DNA of 64,000 nt from Vermamoeba vermiformis (GCA_045837725.1 JBEWZL010000235.1:372001-436000), one strand, 5' to 3'. Positions 21,701 through 33,908 are shown, numbered from the stretch's first letter. Numbers and translations are program-made. Notes: a model not told the origin generated them from the letters alone.

Positions 21701-22627
21701 CAGATTTAGGCGTCGCTATAATGACAACACGATCTGGATTCGTTTTTGCAGAGCCAGTCAAAGAGTTAAAATAATATTGTAATGTATTATTACATATTTA
21801 AGTATATGAAAATGATGTAATAAATTCTATAACTGATGCTTACGTGTTCGTATTGAGGCAGGGTGGCAAGATAAGACACGTAGACTATCAACGAGTGCTT
21901 TAAAAGTGTCATAAATGTCGTTCCTGGCGTAAATTTGGCCGTAAGTTCGGGTCTACTTGCCTAATTAGGAAAAAATAAGTTCCTTGATTCACGAGATCCG
22001 GAGTATTTGCTCTCCGATCTAAAACTCCAATTAAAAAGGGAAGTTACTCACTTCGAGACGGCGTTCTCTTTGAAGCAAAATTTTTGCCATGGGACCTATT
22101 AATATGAAGCATTAATAAAGAATTTATTTTATTAATTATTTATTAAACGTACCTGGACCATCAAGAGCAATGTAGATCGATTTTTTAGGTGGAAACTTCT
22201 GTAAAATAGTGGAAATATACCAGAATATTTTACGTATAAACACTTTATCGCCTTTTGCAGTACTCCTGCAGAAATAAGAAATTGGGTGAGTTAACTGCCG
22301 GATCCGATCCAGAAAAATATCAAATTGGCTCCAAAAAATAGTTTAATTACAAAGTATTTGAGATCGGATCATATAAATTATTTAGATGAATATTTACATA
22401 TTTTAGAAATTATTTGGGATGGTTAAAATTTTGGATGTCATCTAGATCGCGGATTAGCCATTTACAATTGTTAACTATACTTACGCCAATAAGTACAATG
22501 CATTATTCATATCGAAAAATACATGATCATAATCTTTATTGGCCCCTTCAAATCGCGGGCCTTTCAACAGCGTTGTAGTTTGCGGATACAACTCGCGTAC
22601 CGCTATATAAAAGTCTTGAAGACCCAT
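18751..22627 (-). CDS. XRN-family 5'-3' exoribonuclease (divergent, 775 aa)
   Basis: Thirteen exons in phase, from 22627 to 18751: 22627-22485, 22265-22153, 22095-22052, 21960-21844, 21613-21471, 21363-21341, 21267-21148, 21017-20753, 20622-20562, 20406-20073, 19994-19924, 19814-19515 and 19344-18751. XRN enzymes degrade 5'-monophosphate RNA. The acidic active-site blocks are visible: HVFFDMNNALYLL, YIALDGPGPMAKILLQRERR, SGADREGEGEFKIFEHMR, NDSDLIVM and LLNGGDYLPK. The C-terminal half includes INYCRLKQRP, WTSHCLSFNYFFPYIFGP and a Lys/Asn-rich tail. It is shorter than XRN1 or XRN2, lacks the usual Cys/His after the first acidic motif and the zinc knuckle, and so is a divergent member. Its first exon faces the START gene (22957) across about 330 bases. 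A decayed 5' copy lies at 16331-17245. Confidence 0.85.
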
Positions 22628-22956
22628 ATCAATACAATTATATTACCACAACTATATATACAATAATAAAATAAGAATTTTGGAAATGAACGACAAAAAA
22701 ACCGTTCTAAATTTGATAAAAAAAACAGTTGGATGTAGAACACAGTGCGCTCCATTAATCTCCTCAAAATGATTACAAAATATAAATTGTGATCAAGTGG
22801 TATATATACGGTATGACGCGGCCCGCTTGAGAAAATTACGTATTTAAATTGACGGGCCGTCGGAGCTCCGACGGAAATTAGTGTGTCCCAACGTGTTCCT
22901 TACCTTCACTATAAATCAAATCAAATTTTGACATAATTAATCAAGTATCAACCACA
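22628..22956. promoter_or_regulatory. Head-to-head spacer between exonuclease and START gene B
   Basis: About 330 bases separate two divergently read start codons, so promoters for both must lie here or overlap. The same head-to-head arrangement is kept in the older copy (17246-17684). No specific factor site is recognised. A GC-rich patch (GACGGGCCGTCGGAGCTCCGACGG near 22851) contains an imperfect palindrome. Confidence 0.5.
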
Positions 22957-23892
22957 ATGCAAGTCAATAAAGAAAATTATCTTCAAATTGCAAAGGAAAC
23001 AAAAGATCAACTCCTTTCTTACGTTCAAGCTGACAAGTAGGTGGCTGACTTCTTTTAAAAATTGTTAAAAATTACTACTATAGTTGGAAACTCGAAAAGT
23101 CGAAGGATGGCGTGCAAGTCTTCAGAGGAAAAACAGGTACGTTTCAGATTTGCAACGTAAATGCGAAAAATCTTAATTTAATCGCTTTAGACGACGGCAG
23201 CGTTCTGATTAAAGGAGAAGGCCTCGTGCAAGTAAGTAAATTATTGCTGAGTGTTGATAAATAACGTCCACTTAAGGGAACTGTCGTCTCCATTCTTGAT
23301 CAAATTTCGGACGCAGAGAAAAACTCGAAGGGGTTAGACTCTGCCGTATCATTAGCTAAAGTGATTGAAAGATATGATCCAGATCACAAATTCATTTATC
23401 AGCAAAACAAAATGGTAAGGAATTATTTCGGTGGATCGTACTTTCAAAGCCTTAACCTTTATTTAATGCAGCCCTATCCAGTCAGTGGCCGAGATTTCGT
23501 TACATTTCAATCTCGTCAAATGATCTCGCCAGATATGGGCGTTGGTTTGGCCACTTCTTGCGTACGCGACGATACACCAGAAGAAAAGAAATACGTACGC
23601 GGCGTAATTCATAGTAAGGAATAATATCGTATAAAATATAAAGTATACTAATATAGTATCTAGTTGCCGGATATATTGTCGAAAAGCACGATGACAAACA
23701 ATGCAAAGTCACATTCGTTTTGAGAGTCGATCTGAAGGTTCGTTTCTGAGACAAATTTATAACTATTTCAGACGGATCAGTATATAATTATACGTATTGT
23801 AGGGAATGGTACCGAGCTTTGCTGTAAGTTCGGCAGCTTTGGAGCAAGGTTACAGAATTCTGCATCTGCGCAAGATTATGGAATCGTCATAA
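22957..23892 (+). CDS. START-domain lipid-transfer protein, copy B
   Basis: Seven exons (22957-23036, 23084-23136, 23191-23231, 23277-23414, 23472-23613, 23664-23737, 23803-23892) encode 205 residues. The paralogue at 17685-18618 has the same number of residues and every intron at the same codon position and phase. Shared blocks include DDGSVLIKGEGLV, ATSCVRDD-PEEKKYVRGVIH and GYIVEKHDDKQCKVTFVLRVDLKGMVP. Differences are scattered (for example NWKLEKSKDGVQVFRG against WKLEKSKHDVQVFRG) and mostly conservative, as expected of two genes under selection. The predicted role is cytosolic transport or sensing of a lipid; the ligand cannot be read from sequence. Confidence 0.82.
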
Positions 23893-24173
23893 GCTCTAAC
23901 AAAGGTTAAAAAGCTACATATTCGTCGTGCAATCGTTACATTTGTAAAATTTAAATAATAAATTAATCCTGAGCGGTAATTATTAATAAACAATCTCAAC
24001 CAGAAATTGTTGTGGATCTGACTTTTTCAATAGAGATTGGTTAGTTGAACATTTAATAACTAAATTTCGTTTGAAAAATGAATCTCCGTTCATAGAATTC
24101 TTATTCTTGGCTTTTTGGGGCTGCAAAATGATTTTTTTCGCTTTTCTCAATTTGTAACGACACGCTGCCAACA

Positions 24174-27144
24174 ATGGGCAACTCAAACAAAGGTGAGGCG
24201 AAGCAGGTCGTGGACCCACCATTAGAAGATAATGAAGAAGAGGTTGTGCTGTCAAATGGCGAGGATGAGGTGCCGGATGCAGATGCGTTTGTTGCTGTAT
24301 CCAGAACTCCCCCGACAAAAGAGCCAAAGGAGGAACAATGGACTTGGGAGATTATAGGAACGATGGACTTTATGGAATTGCCCGCAGAAGTTATAGATCT
24401 TGTATTTTCTTTCATGTCAGCGAAGCAGCTCGGTAAATCTGACTCAAAAAATGATTTTAGTATTTTTAATAATATAACAATATTATAGGATCGGTTTCTC
24501 GCGTATCCCACTTTTTCAATTCGTACAGGTAAGAAATAGAATTCAGATTTCGGTCGAAAATAATTTAAATTAAAAATCTCTTTGCAGTACTGCAGATGAA
24601 TACTGGCGTTTTCGATTCTTTTCCGATTGTGGCAAGCAAGTGTGCTTAGTTCCAACGAACGCTACTACTTGGAGAGATGCTTACAAAGAACAAACGAGAT
24701 TCGCAACAATTCAAGAGGCGATCAATGCGTCAGATGCGACGAAAAAGCGAATCATTATTCCTGCTGGCGTTTGGAATGAGGCATTAGTTATAGATGATAA
24801 GGACGTAGAGCTTGAAGGAGAAGAATTCGAGTTCCATTGGGATGATGAAGATCGCGTAGCTGAAAAGCGACTAAAAAAGCAAACAAAAGATTTGCCGCCA
24901 GATAACGTGGTACGTTTGATCATATAGTATTATATTGGAAATATATTTAACAACCTTGTACAGACCGATGATGAGATCAAGAAGAAAAAAGAAAAAGATC
25001 AGCAAAAAGATGTTGGTCGAACTGTCCTTACCAGCTCCTTATCTTCAATCTTCAATGTATATAAAGGCAAGCTCAAGATAAAGGTACGGCCCGGAATTTC
25101 AACGTACATTTCGAATTCCAATTCTCATTTTTTCGCATCTACATCCAGAACCTAGTGTTACGTGAGTACTCAGTTCCTCCGATCAAGCTCTTCTGCGTTT
25201 ATTGCGAGTCAGGCGATGAGCTCAGTATGGAGAACTGCGAGCTCTCAAGTCAATCTTTGAGCTGCATTCTTGTCCGGTACGCGCTCGATCCAAACGATTG
25301 GATCTTACTCGAAAATTTTATTTTAACGTTCATATGCTAATCAATCGTTATATATAGTGACCAATCCAAATTGCGCATGAAGAATTGCTACGTTAGTCGT
25401 GCAGGCCAAGCCGGAGTTTTTGCCTTGAACTCGGATGTCGAAGTGACCGATAGCTGTAAGATTTCCTCAATAGTACTAACATCATATTAATATATTGCGT
25501 GCTTAGTTTTTGAATACACGAACCATTCAGCAGTATTAGTCCGTGGCGACGAGTCGACATCCATCTTCCGCAACAACACGATGCGTGACGTGCGAAGTAA
25601 CGGCATTACATTCAATGCGATCAAAAAAGGAAGTGCTGTCATTGAGAACAATACTGTCATCAGATCTTCATTTTCGGTAAGCAATTCTCGCTTTGTTCTT
25701 TGTCGACGTGGGGATGTGGTTCAAAGCACTTTCATTTCCACTCACTAAGGATTAATTAATCAATTCGGTAATACCGAATACTAATATTAAATTAAACTAT
25801 AGTCCATATGGGTCTCTGACGCTGCAGAGGGAGTCGATGTCTCGATCCGTGGCAACAAATTGACGCACAGTCTGTCCATGGGACTTTGTTTGCAGTCCAT
25901 TGCTGTAAGTACAAATAACACATATTTCCATATAAGGCAATTACGAGAGCGAATCAAAGTTTGCAATGGCTAATCATTACATATAGAATCGCATGTTCGT
26001 CGAAGACAACACGATCTACCACACGATCAAAACAGCCTGTTGGGCCTCACAAGCTGACGTGCACATGTTGCGCAACAAAATTTCAATGAGCAAAGAACAC
26101 GGTACGACTTGATTACTACGTTAATCTAATTTTTCCCGTGGCTCTAAGCCATTTTTTTCAACGTGCATTGATTTGTTTGCACGATGAGAGGCTGATAATT
26201 GCTATATTTAGGCATGAAAATTGAACACAGCAAGGCGTTGGTGGAAGAAAACATTTTGGATCAAAATTTGTTTTCAGGTCTCGACTTGTCCAAGGTTGAA
26301 GCAGTCGTGCGCAAGAATCAAATGTCGCAGAATAACGTCGGAATTTACGTGTTCGGAGGAGGCTCCGTGGAGATTTCAGAGAACGAAGTGTTCAAGAACA
26401 AATTGAACGGCGTTGAAGTCAGAACTCCGTCAAAATTTAAATCTATTTCTGGCAACACGATTAGAAACAACGAAAATAACGGTAAGAATTCAATTCCGTA
26501 CCGTGTAGACCCGCACGGACTCATTTCCTTTTTAGGCATTCATATTGTCAAGGCACTCGACGACGTTCAAGATGTGACTGCGGAACAATTGAAAATGAGC
26601 AACAACGTGCACAACAATTGGAATGAAGACGCGCTCGTGGAGTTCAGAGACGTCTCGAAAGAAAACAACTTTCATCCGAACATCACCAAGATGCTTGAAG
26701 GCGAGGTCGATAACAGATCTGACAAGAATCCCAATAGAGAACGTAAGTACTCCAAAATTAATTATGTAGTCTTTTCAAGAATTTTGATTACACGTACGGC
26801 GATTTTTTACCTTTTGGAACAATTTTTTTCTCACTGAACGTCATTTATTAATGCAATTCATTTTGTTAGTGACTGAAGAGATCAAAGAAGCTTATCGCCG
26901 TTATGTTTGCACGTATGCCACGACAGGCAATCACTTCCACGATCAGTACTGGTACACGTGTGTCACGTGCGGATTGGTCGAGAACGAAGGTCTCTGCGCT
27001 GTCTGCAAAGATCGCTGTCACAAGGGACACCAAGTCCAATTGCAAGTCGCGTTCAGCGGATTTTTCTGCGACTGCGGCGCAGCACGTGCTTGCAGCGCAT
27101 TGAAAGAAGCAGGTGCCGATGAACAGCAGCACAGTCATCATTAA
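24174..27144 (+). CDS. FBXO11: F-box only protein 11-like: F-box, parallel beta-helix, UBR-type zinc finger
   Basis: A multi-exon gene (first exons 24174-24432, 24489-24528, then 24588 onward; last exon ends 27144). Domains in order: an acidic N-terminus; an F-box (MDFMELPAEVIDLVFSFMSAKQLG, then SRVSHFFNSYSTADEYWRFR); a Thr-rich link into IQEAINASDATKKRIIIPAG; then a long right-handed beta-helix of CASH-type repeats (KLRMKNCYVSRAGQAGVFAL, VRGDESTSIFRNNTMRDVR, NNVGIYVFGGGSVEISENEV). The C-terminal UBR box has its Cys/His set: CVTCGLVENEGLCAVCKDRCHKGH then FFCDCGAARACSAL. This is the exact domain order of animal FBXO11 (DRE-1), the substrate receptor of an SCF ubiquitin ligase. It probably binds Skp1 through the F-box; the substrate is unknown. 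Confidence 0.88.
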
Positions 27145-27610
27145 GCGGAATAATTACGCTTTTTAGCTCGCATCCTAAAAATTCCTTTTGTTTTCTCTTT
27201 TTTGTTAATAAAATCCTTTTTTATCGTCATCAGAAACTAATTAATTAATTAATTAATTAATCTAGCCTGGCAACTGGCATTATTCTACAAAAATAGGAAA
27301 TGACAGTGCTCTACGACAGTAAAGTTTCAAAATGACAGCAGGTGTCATTCGGTAAGGAATCGAAATGTTCACTAATTGGAAGGCAAATAATGCTGTCGTA
27401 GGATCTTCGTTTACTTCTCATCATTGTTACTAATTCTTCTCGGATGTGCCAGACAGAATCTTTCGTAATGAATCGAATGACACGCGTCATTTGGTTCACG
27501 CTTGACAACACAATAAAATCAGTGCAGTTTTTACTTGATTTCTCTTATTCTTCTCATACGAGCACAACAACAATAAGCGAATTGATTATATTATTGTTTT
27601 ATTGCCGATT
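27145..27610. other. Intergenic region with a TTAA microsatellite
   Basis: About 465 bases without a gene. Near 27238-27262 the tetramer TTAA is repeated about six times in tandem, a simple microsatellite. The FBXO11 poly(A) signal (TTAATAAAATCC) is near 27205. A 66-codon minus-strand frame at 27311-27511 has no recognisable content. Confidence 0.55.
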
Positions 27611-28492
27611 ATGAGAGCTAAATTAAACGAGCTTCCTGCCGCGTTGATGGCAACCTTCATCTTTGTCTTGATCCAATACGTAAGATCTGAAACGAATTCG
27701 ACCGTCATATCATTAACAGCGTTATCTACTATAAGGGACTGTTCTTCTTTCTTCTGGTGACCAGTATTCAGCTGTTGGGCAGAGTTTCTGTCGCACTTGA
27801 CCAAAATGAGTTAGGAGCGAGAGTTAGTAACCAAAGCAAGCATTTAACAATGTTCGGACAAATAGCAATACCCGCACCGTTATTTTCAGGCTGCGTTAGT
27901 ACTCTAGGTACGTATTAAAGTGTTGTCAACATAACGCACAGATCTGACGTTGAAATTTCAGGTATTATTGCTGTTTTATACTGGCAGCATAGACGACCTT
28001 CGTTTCAATTAATGGTGACAGTACGTAGTGTATTATAATTAAATCCTCCTAATACCTTCCCCATTCCAAGTACGTCGTATTTCAGTTGTTCGCATCCGCG
28101 TACTGTCTAACTGTTGGCGGCGCTTTTCCATACTTTGATAGCGACTATTTAATGAATCAGTGCGCCCAAATCAAGTCAGATTGCGAAAGTAAGTCAAGTT
28201 TATAAACTTTGTTCGCGAAACTAAGCCGATCTTTCAGGTTGTAATTGGAACACTAATTCTCTGACGGGCTGTTGCATAATGAGCGAGCCTAATTATCAAA
28301 CGTATTGCCAGACCAAGTTAATTGCAAGTCAGATTCTATCTATTTGTCTACTAATTAATGGCGCAATATCGGTAAGCTATCGAGTATCCGTTGTTGAACA
28401 TCGTTCTGATTTTTGTCATTTAGTTTGCTGCAATTATCAGCGGATCTTTTGGCGCTAAAATTATTAGACAAAGACCTAAGGACGTAAAATAA
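27611..28492 (+). CDS. Small four-helix membrane protein
   Basis: Six exons (27611-27679, 27772-27907, 27962-28020, 28086-28188, 28238-28371, 28424-28492) give 189 residues. Hydrophobic helices are visible at LPAALMATFIFVLIQY, near IAIPAPLFSGCVSTLGIIAVL, at LFASAYCLTVGGAFPYF, and at ILSICLLINGAISFAAIISG. Between helices 3 and 4 lies a Cys-rich loop (residues with C at KSDCESCNWNT, LTGCCIMSE, YQTYC), which probably faces outside. The tail is short and basic (KIIRQRPKDVK). The layout resembles MARVEL or tetraspan-type proteins, but no family motif was certain. A distinct exon could be missing in the 93-base first intron. Function unknown. Confidence 0.7.
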
Positions 28493-29022
28493 ATTAATGG
28501 ACGTAGATTTGTTGTTATTTTAATTTCATCATTAATGGAAATTGTCTCCTGAACAAATCCCATCCGTCGATTTTACTCACCAGCAACATTTATCGCTTCT
28601 TCTTCTTAACGTACGAAAGATAAAAATTAACCAATTTTTGATCCTGCCCTCGCACCCGCGTGGTGCTCAATGTGGTTAAGCGAAGATAACTAAATTAAAA
28701 CTTTTTTGTAACTCACCCACACAGCTTGGTGGTCTTACCCTACAATGATTATGCTCCACAAGTAGACAAATGGACAAGAATTCTTGTTCTCGCGGTTCTG
28801 GATTCTTGTTGCCATCCTGGATTCTCCTAGATTGGATGTAGATCCTTTTCAACAATTTTAGTTTGACCTCCAAAAAATGTAGTGAACGTGCACAGTGGGC
28901 AAGATCAATATTTTTATCAAGGAAATATTTTTACCGCCTTTTGAAAATATCTGGGCTAGGACCACAGAATCACATAAGTCGGGCCCCTGCGTGTTCACTT
29001 GGGGTCGCAATTCAAAAAAAAG
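28493..29022. other. Intergenic region before the first RWD/F-box gene
   Basis: About 530 bases without a recognised gene. The missing N-terminal exon of the RWD/F-box gene at 29023 should lie here if it exists, but I found no ATG-bearing exon in the right phase. Confidence 0.4.
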
Positions 29023-30645
29023 CGCACTCAATTGGATGAAACATTATCGCTACAATTAATGGTAAGTATTACTATTTGTATCAACCATTACTAACTGATC
29101 GTTCGCCAGGATCTTCCTCCGGTGCTTCATTTTGAAGTCAGCCCGTCATCTCCTTCAGATAAATACAATATGACAGTTATATTACAAGTAGCGTAAGTTC
29201 TTAGCCTTATGAATAGCGATAGAGGACGTGGATCCGTGATCGACCAAATTTTGTTTTACGTACGCTATCGATCGAATCTAACGCCTTATTATTGTATAGA
29301 TATGACAATGATAAGAGCATATTGCCAGTAATACACTTAATTTTAAAGTCTAGAAATTCAGTCCTGATACCGCATCTGAATTCCATCAAGCTTTCTTTAT
29401 TGCAAAAGGTAATTGCATGGTAATAATGATGTTGATTTACAAGTAATTAACATTATTATAGGCAAGAAAGTATATTGGGCGCTATAATATAACGGATATT
29501 TTGGTTAAATGCCTGCGGCGTACTTTAAACAAATTTCAAAGCAAATACACGAAGAATTCTAAAGCTGTCAACGATAGTATAGTACTTACATCGATATTTG
29601 AATACCTTGACTTGGCTACAATAGTCGGTGAGTCGTTTGTATCTCGGATTAAAATGTTGATCTGACTGTTATACTTCAGAAACGCTTCCGCTAGTTTCGA
29701 AAGCATGGTATAAAGCATCTAATAGCGATTTATTATGGTACGCGCTGTATGATTGCTATTTTCCGTTCGAAGCACAGCAGATCGAGAGAATCCTAACGGG
29801 ACCTTGGAAAACTTTGTTCCTTACAAGAGGTACGCGAAGTCATCTTATGCTTACATTGTTATTAATACTATTAATAGACTTTGAAAATACCAATCGATTG
29901 CTGAATGAAACTGGCTGGCGGATCTTAACTGTACACAAGCGCATTGGGACCGCAGATCTTTGGGGCGAAGAACGTTCATGGCAAGAATATGTAAAGCAAA
30001 GTATACTATCGACATGTAGCAACGGAGTTAATGGCACTTTTATGCGAAGCTCTAATTCAGTAGGAAGTTTAAACAAATTTCTATTGGACGAAGCAGATCC
30101 GGCAGCTGAGTACGAAGGAGTGATCAGCGAATGGCAATATGGATGGAAGAGCGCATGTTATATTAAATGTTACTCATTACGAGCAGCTAAGCGATTTTTT
30201 GGGGCGTACGTTCAAGCGCGCATCCGGAAACTAGAAGAAAGATGTCCTTTCGTTGGCAATATGGTCGGAATTTTATGTTATCAAGCGAACTATAAAGAAT
30301 TTGAGAAGGTATGCGCTAAATATAGATTTAAAGCAGTAAGCGAAAGGCGGATGTAACTGATCCTATTTTTAGAACACGCTTATCCGGGCTACTAGAGGCT
30401 TACAAATAGTTCCAAATGAAGTAGGAAGGTCATATCCACGAATCAGAAGCATAATAATGGAAAAATTGGTTAAAGTACAAGAGGGTCAGGCCGGATCGAC
30501 TCTTTTGCTGCTTACAAAAAATTGCTTTTTCTTGGAGCCCTTCTCGCCTGGGAGCCATACTAAGTATTGCCTTGCTTTAGCAAGGCATTTACACTATCGG
30601 CTTGATCAGCTGTACAAAATTTGGGTGCTGTATTTTTACGAATAA
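29023..30645 (+). CDS. RWD/F-box protein, paralogue 1 (5' end uncertain)
   Basis: Exons encode LDETLSLQLMDLPPVLHFEV, a middle RWD strand region, then ARKYIGRYNITDILVKCLRRTL. An F-box follows (SIVLTSIFEYLDLATIV, LPLVSKAWYKASNSDLLWYAL), then a conserved block GWRILTVHKRIGTADLWGEE and EYEGVI. A C-terminal domain ends KIWVLYFYE. The gene at 34879-36951 has the same order: RWD, F-box, then the TVHRRVGTADIW block, so the two are paralogues. The paralogue's opening helix (EIEALQAIFG) is not found here and no in-frame ATG precedes the first visible exon, so the 5' exon is missed or lost. RWD domains bind ubiquitin-system and kinase partners; with an F-box this suggests an SCF adaptor. Confidence 0.68.
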
Positions 30646-30913
30646 TAAATGCGAAGATAACACGATCAACAGCCGGCATATATTTTACTAGAAGTTGTAT
30701 TAATATAGCATATTATTCTGGCTCTACCTCTAAAGGAACAACGTGTAGCCAGATCCCTAAAATCCACAAGGCGAATCTCGTAATTGTTCGTCCAAAAAAA
30801 TATTGGAAGGGTTTTAGAAGTTGCTAACGATTATTGCCGACATAAATAGCAGGTAATTACAATTTTTTGTAATTTACGCTAATTTTCTAATTAATTTAAT
30901 TTCGCTTGTAAGT

Positions 30914-33775
30914 ATGGAGTCATCTGATAGCCTAACAAGTTACGTGGCGCAAGTAGTCAACTTATTCAAAGAAATTTTGAATGATTCTTCGCCCCTAAGT
31001 CCGTGGAGCTGCGATCAAGCGGTTGAGCGGATTAGCTCTGCCGGTACTTTGATCCAGCAAGCTGTTCAATGCTTTCTTGAATTTCCAAATATTCCTTTGT
31101 ACAATCTTGAAAGCGGTCAAATAACTCGGACAGAGGAATTATTATCTGCAATGATTGACTGCGACGGAGTTACAGAGGCTTTATCAGCTTGGCGCGGAGA
31201 AGTTAAACAAAATATTTTGCACTTCGCGTTTAAAGAACAAGATTCATTTTTGCTAAGGTATATTAGTTATATTAATATGTTCCTAATAATAACAACCGCA
31301 TTCATACCTAGGTTGTTAGCCAAGAAGAAAATTGGAGCAGATCTTGTGCTGGAACGGGATCAACACGGGCATCCACCAATTTCAAGGCAAAATACCGAAC
31401 ATTGCTTGCTTATAAAGGACATGCACTTGGAAGAGATACAAGCAATGGTTAAAAAGCTATTACTAAGCAAATACCGAAGCCAATGTTTTCCGCGAATTTT
31501 ACTGCCGCATTTGCAGTTCAACCAAGAAGACAAGATCAAATGCGAGCAAATTTTGAACCAAATGAGTTCATATGACCTGCACTACGAGGAATTTCTTTAT
31601 GATGTTTGGTACAAGGCAGCACAGACTTGTCCGTCAAGGTAATGCAACTTTGATCTTTTTTTCGATCTACCTTATTAGCATAGGTGTAATTTATTATAAA
31701 TTACAATTTTTTTACATTAAATATCTTGTTTGAATTCGAAAGATATTTTTTGGCTTTGGATCTGTAACTTAACTCACTCGTTTCACTAGCAACGACATTA
31801 CTATGGCCACGAAGATCATTGATGTATTGGTACAAAATCATTTACAATATGCAAAAGGAAGCTTATTGCACAACATGCTGCAGTCATATCCAAATATCGA
31901 CGTCGATCACCTTGTCACATATGTGCAATATTGGCCACGCCCTGGCTCGCACTTTGTAGCTGCGTATATTCGTAGTAACGAAGCACCGTATTGGCTCGTA
32001 AAAGCAATATTGGGGACTACTCTCAACGGTACAGTCGTTCTATTAATTATTTTCAATGCGTGGATCCACCAGAGTTCTAATGTTTTTATTAGACTGCAAT
32101 GAAAATTGGATCAAAAAACAATTGGCAAAGAAAACAACCCTGGACGAGTCGTTAGTCGAGAAAGAGACGGTCTCATACTTCCATTACTTCGAAGCGTTAC
32201 CAGAAGACCTGTTGTATTACTTGATATCGCACTTGCACTTCAAACAAGTCATCGCGCTGTCACGTGCCAACAAGCGAATGTTTCGATTGGTCAACGAAAG
32301 TCAACACGTTTGGGGACAGCTCGGACACAAATATTTCAACGAATTGCGCATCACAAGCGCAAGAAATTTCGGCCAAAAATACAAGTAAGATAAGCGAGCT
32401 AATAATAGAGATTGAGATTAATTATTTTCGTCAGATCCAAATTCCGTACCGGGAAATTATTGCATCATTTCGGACCTAACCAAAGCTACAAAATTTCGAT
32501 TGAATTAAATGGACAGAGCGCGCTATTGGTTCAATCTGACGGTGCCATATTACTGCTGCGAACGAATTGCTTGGATCAGCCAAAGAAACGAAGAAAACAG
32601 TTGCAAAAAATTCAACTCGAAGCAGCAATAAGGCGGTCAGCAAGATTGTTCAAAGATCATATTTTCATACTTACAGCACCGCTTAACAATGAACGCCGAT
32701 TGAAAAAGTGCGTCACTATCATCGATACCAATGATACGCAGCGGAAGTATCACATTGATTGTCCATATATAGACAACAATCCGTACTTCACTATTGATGA
32801 AAAGACATTGCTCGCTAAAGGTTTGTACCATATTTTTTTTCGACAAACTTTATTCTCACAGCTTAACATTATTGACAATCGATACTTTTTCATGTGAAAA
32901 GTTAACTGCCTAACGATCTAGCAAAATAATCGATTTATTTCTATCTCGCTATTTTATGGCCGAAATAAGGTGCCCTGATGCACGATTCTTGCCAGATTAT
33001 TTTGACAATTTTTGTCCGAGATTACAAAGTTATTTCGATTTTTTTGTTTTCAAATTGATAGCGTAACATCAAATTCAAATCGTAGTTTGAGTTTTTTAAG
33101 ATTTTTAATCGCATTACTGAGATTTTTTCAGGTTTTGCGATGGACTTGGCTTCAGAACGAATAACGGAACAGAACTGGAACCTCGATTTATCTAAGTGGA
33201 TCATTCAAGACGGCATTATATACGGCTCTCAAATTGTCAGATATTTTGAGGAAACTGGATCCAGTACGGCTTGCCTGAAACTTTTTGACCAAAGAACACC
33301 TGAAAAATTAGCGGCAGCCTTACATTTACAAAATTTACGATGCTTTAATGTCAGTGATCATGATATATACGCAGTAACATCGCACATTATGCAGTGGGAC
33401 AAACGGTTTTTATCGCATCCCGTACGACAGTCCTCGGATCCGTACTATTCCTCAAAAAACATCGTACGTTGCATTTATATGATTATATTTAAGCTTAACT
33501 AATGAAATTAATCGCAGGTAACAGGTTATCCGGCAATAGATCTGACTTCCATGACAGTCATTGGCCCGGATCAGATTTGGGATCTGACCGACTTCACTTG
33601 GCAGTTACAAAAGCCCGTTAGAGTACCGCCTCGTATAACTACTAATGGTATTTTGGTGGCTTATAAATCAGGCGCTGTTGACATTCGCCAGAATCCTTGC
33701 ACCTACGCTCATAGTCCTCTCGCTCATACGCAGGCAGTATTAAATTGTAATATTCGTGAGGGACATTTGATTTAA
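30914..33775 (+). CDS. F-box protein with ankyrin-like N-terminus
   Basis: The start at 30914 (MESSDSLTSYVAQVVNLFKE) opens an alpha-helical region with ankyrin-like pieces (NILHFAFKEQDSFLLRLLAK). Later exons carry LVTYVQYWPRPGSHFVAAYI and LMFLLDCNENWIKKQLAKK. The F-box is clear: YFEALPEDLLYYLISHLHFK then QVIALSRANKRMFRLVNESQ and WGQLGHKYF. The C-terminal half (GQSALLVQSDGAILLLRTNC, DHIFILTAPLNNERRLKKCV, SEDWFYL-type blocks absent) looks like beta-propeller strands without a named repeat, and ends NIREGHLI at 33775. One long intron (about 32821-33130) splits it. It lies between the two RWD/F-box paralogues. A role as substrate receptor of an SCF ligase is inferred from the F-box only. Confidence 0.75.
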
Positions 33776-33861
33776 ATAAAATGTTTGCTGGCCACATTTA
33801 AGAGGAGTTAGCCTTCATATTACCTTCGAACAAAACAAGATTTTTGGCAAATTTCCGTGTG

Positions 33862-33908
33862 AAAATGGGTATGGGTTGGGGGGGGGGGCGAAAAGAAAAA
33901 AAAAAATC
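33862..33908 (+). repeat. G-run followed by A-run, quadruplex-capable tract
   Basis: The sequence has GGGTATGGGTT followed by eleven G, then CGAAAAG and a run of eleven A. Three or more G-triplets separated by short loops meet the pattern of a G-quadruplex. It sits in the 3' flank of the F-box gene, whose stop is at 33775. Run lengths may be affected by sequencing. Confidence 0.6.

Noticed and set aside
27237-27263. Transposon terminal repeat or attachment site
   Set aside because: The TTAA repeats form a plain microsatellite with no element attached.
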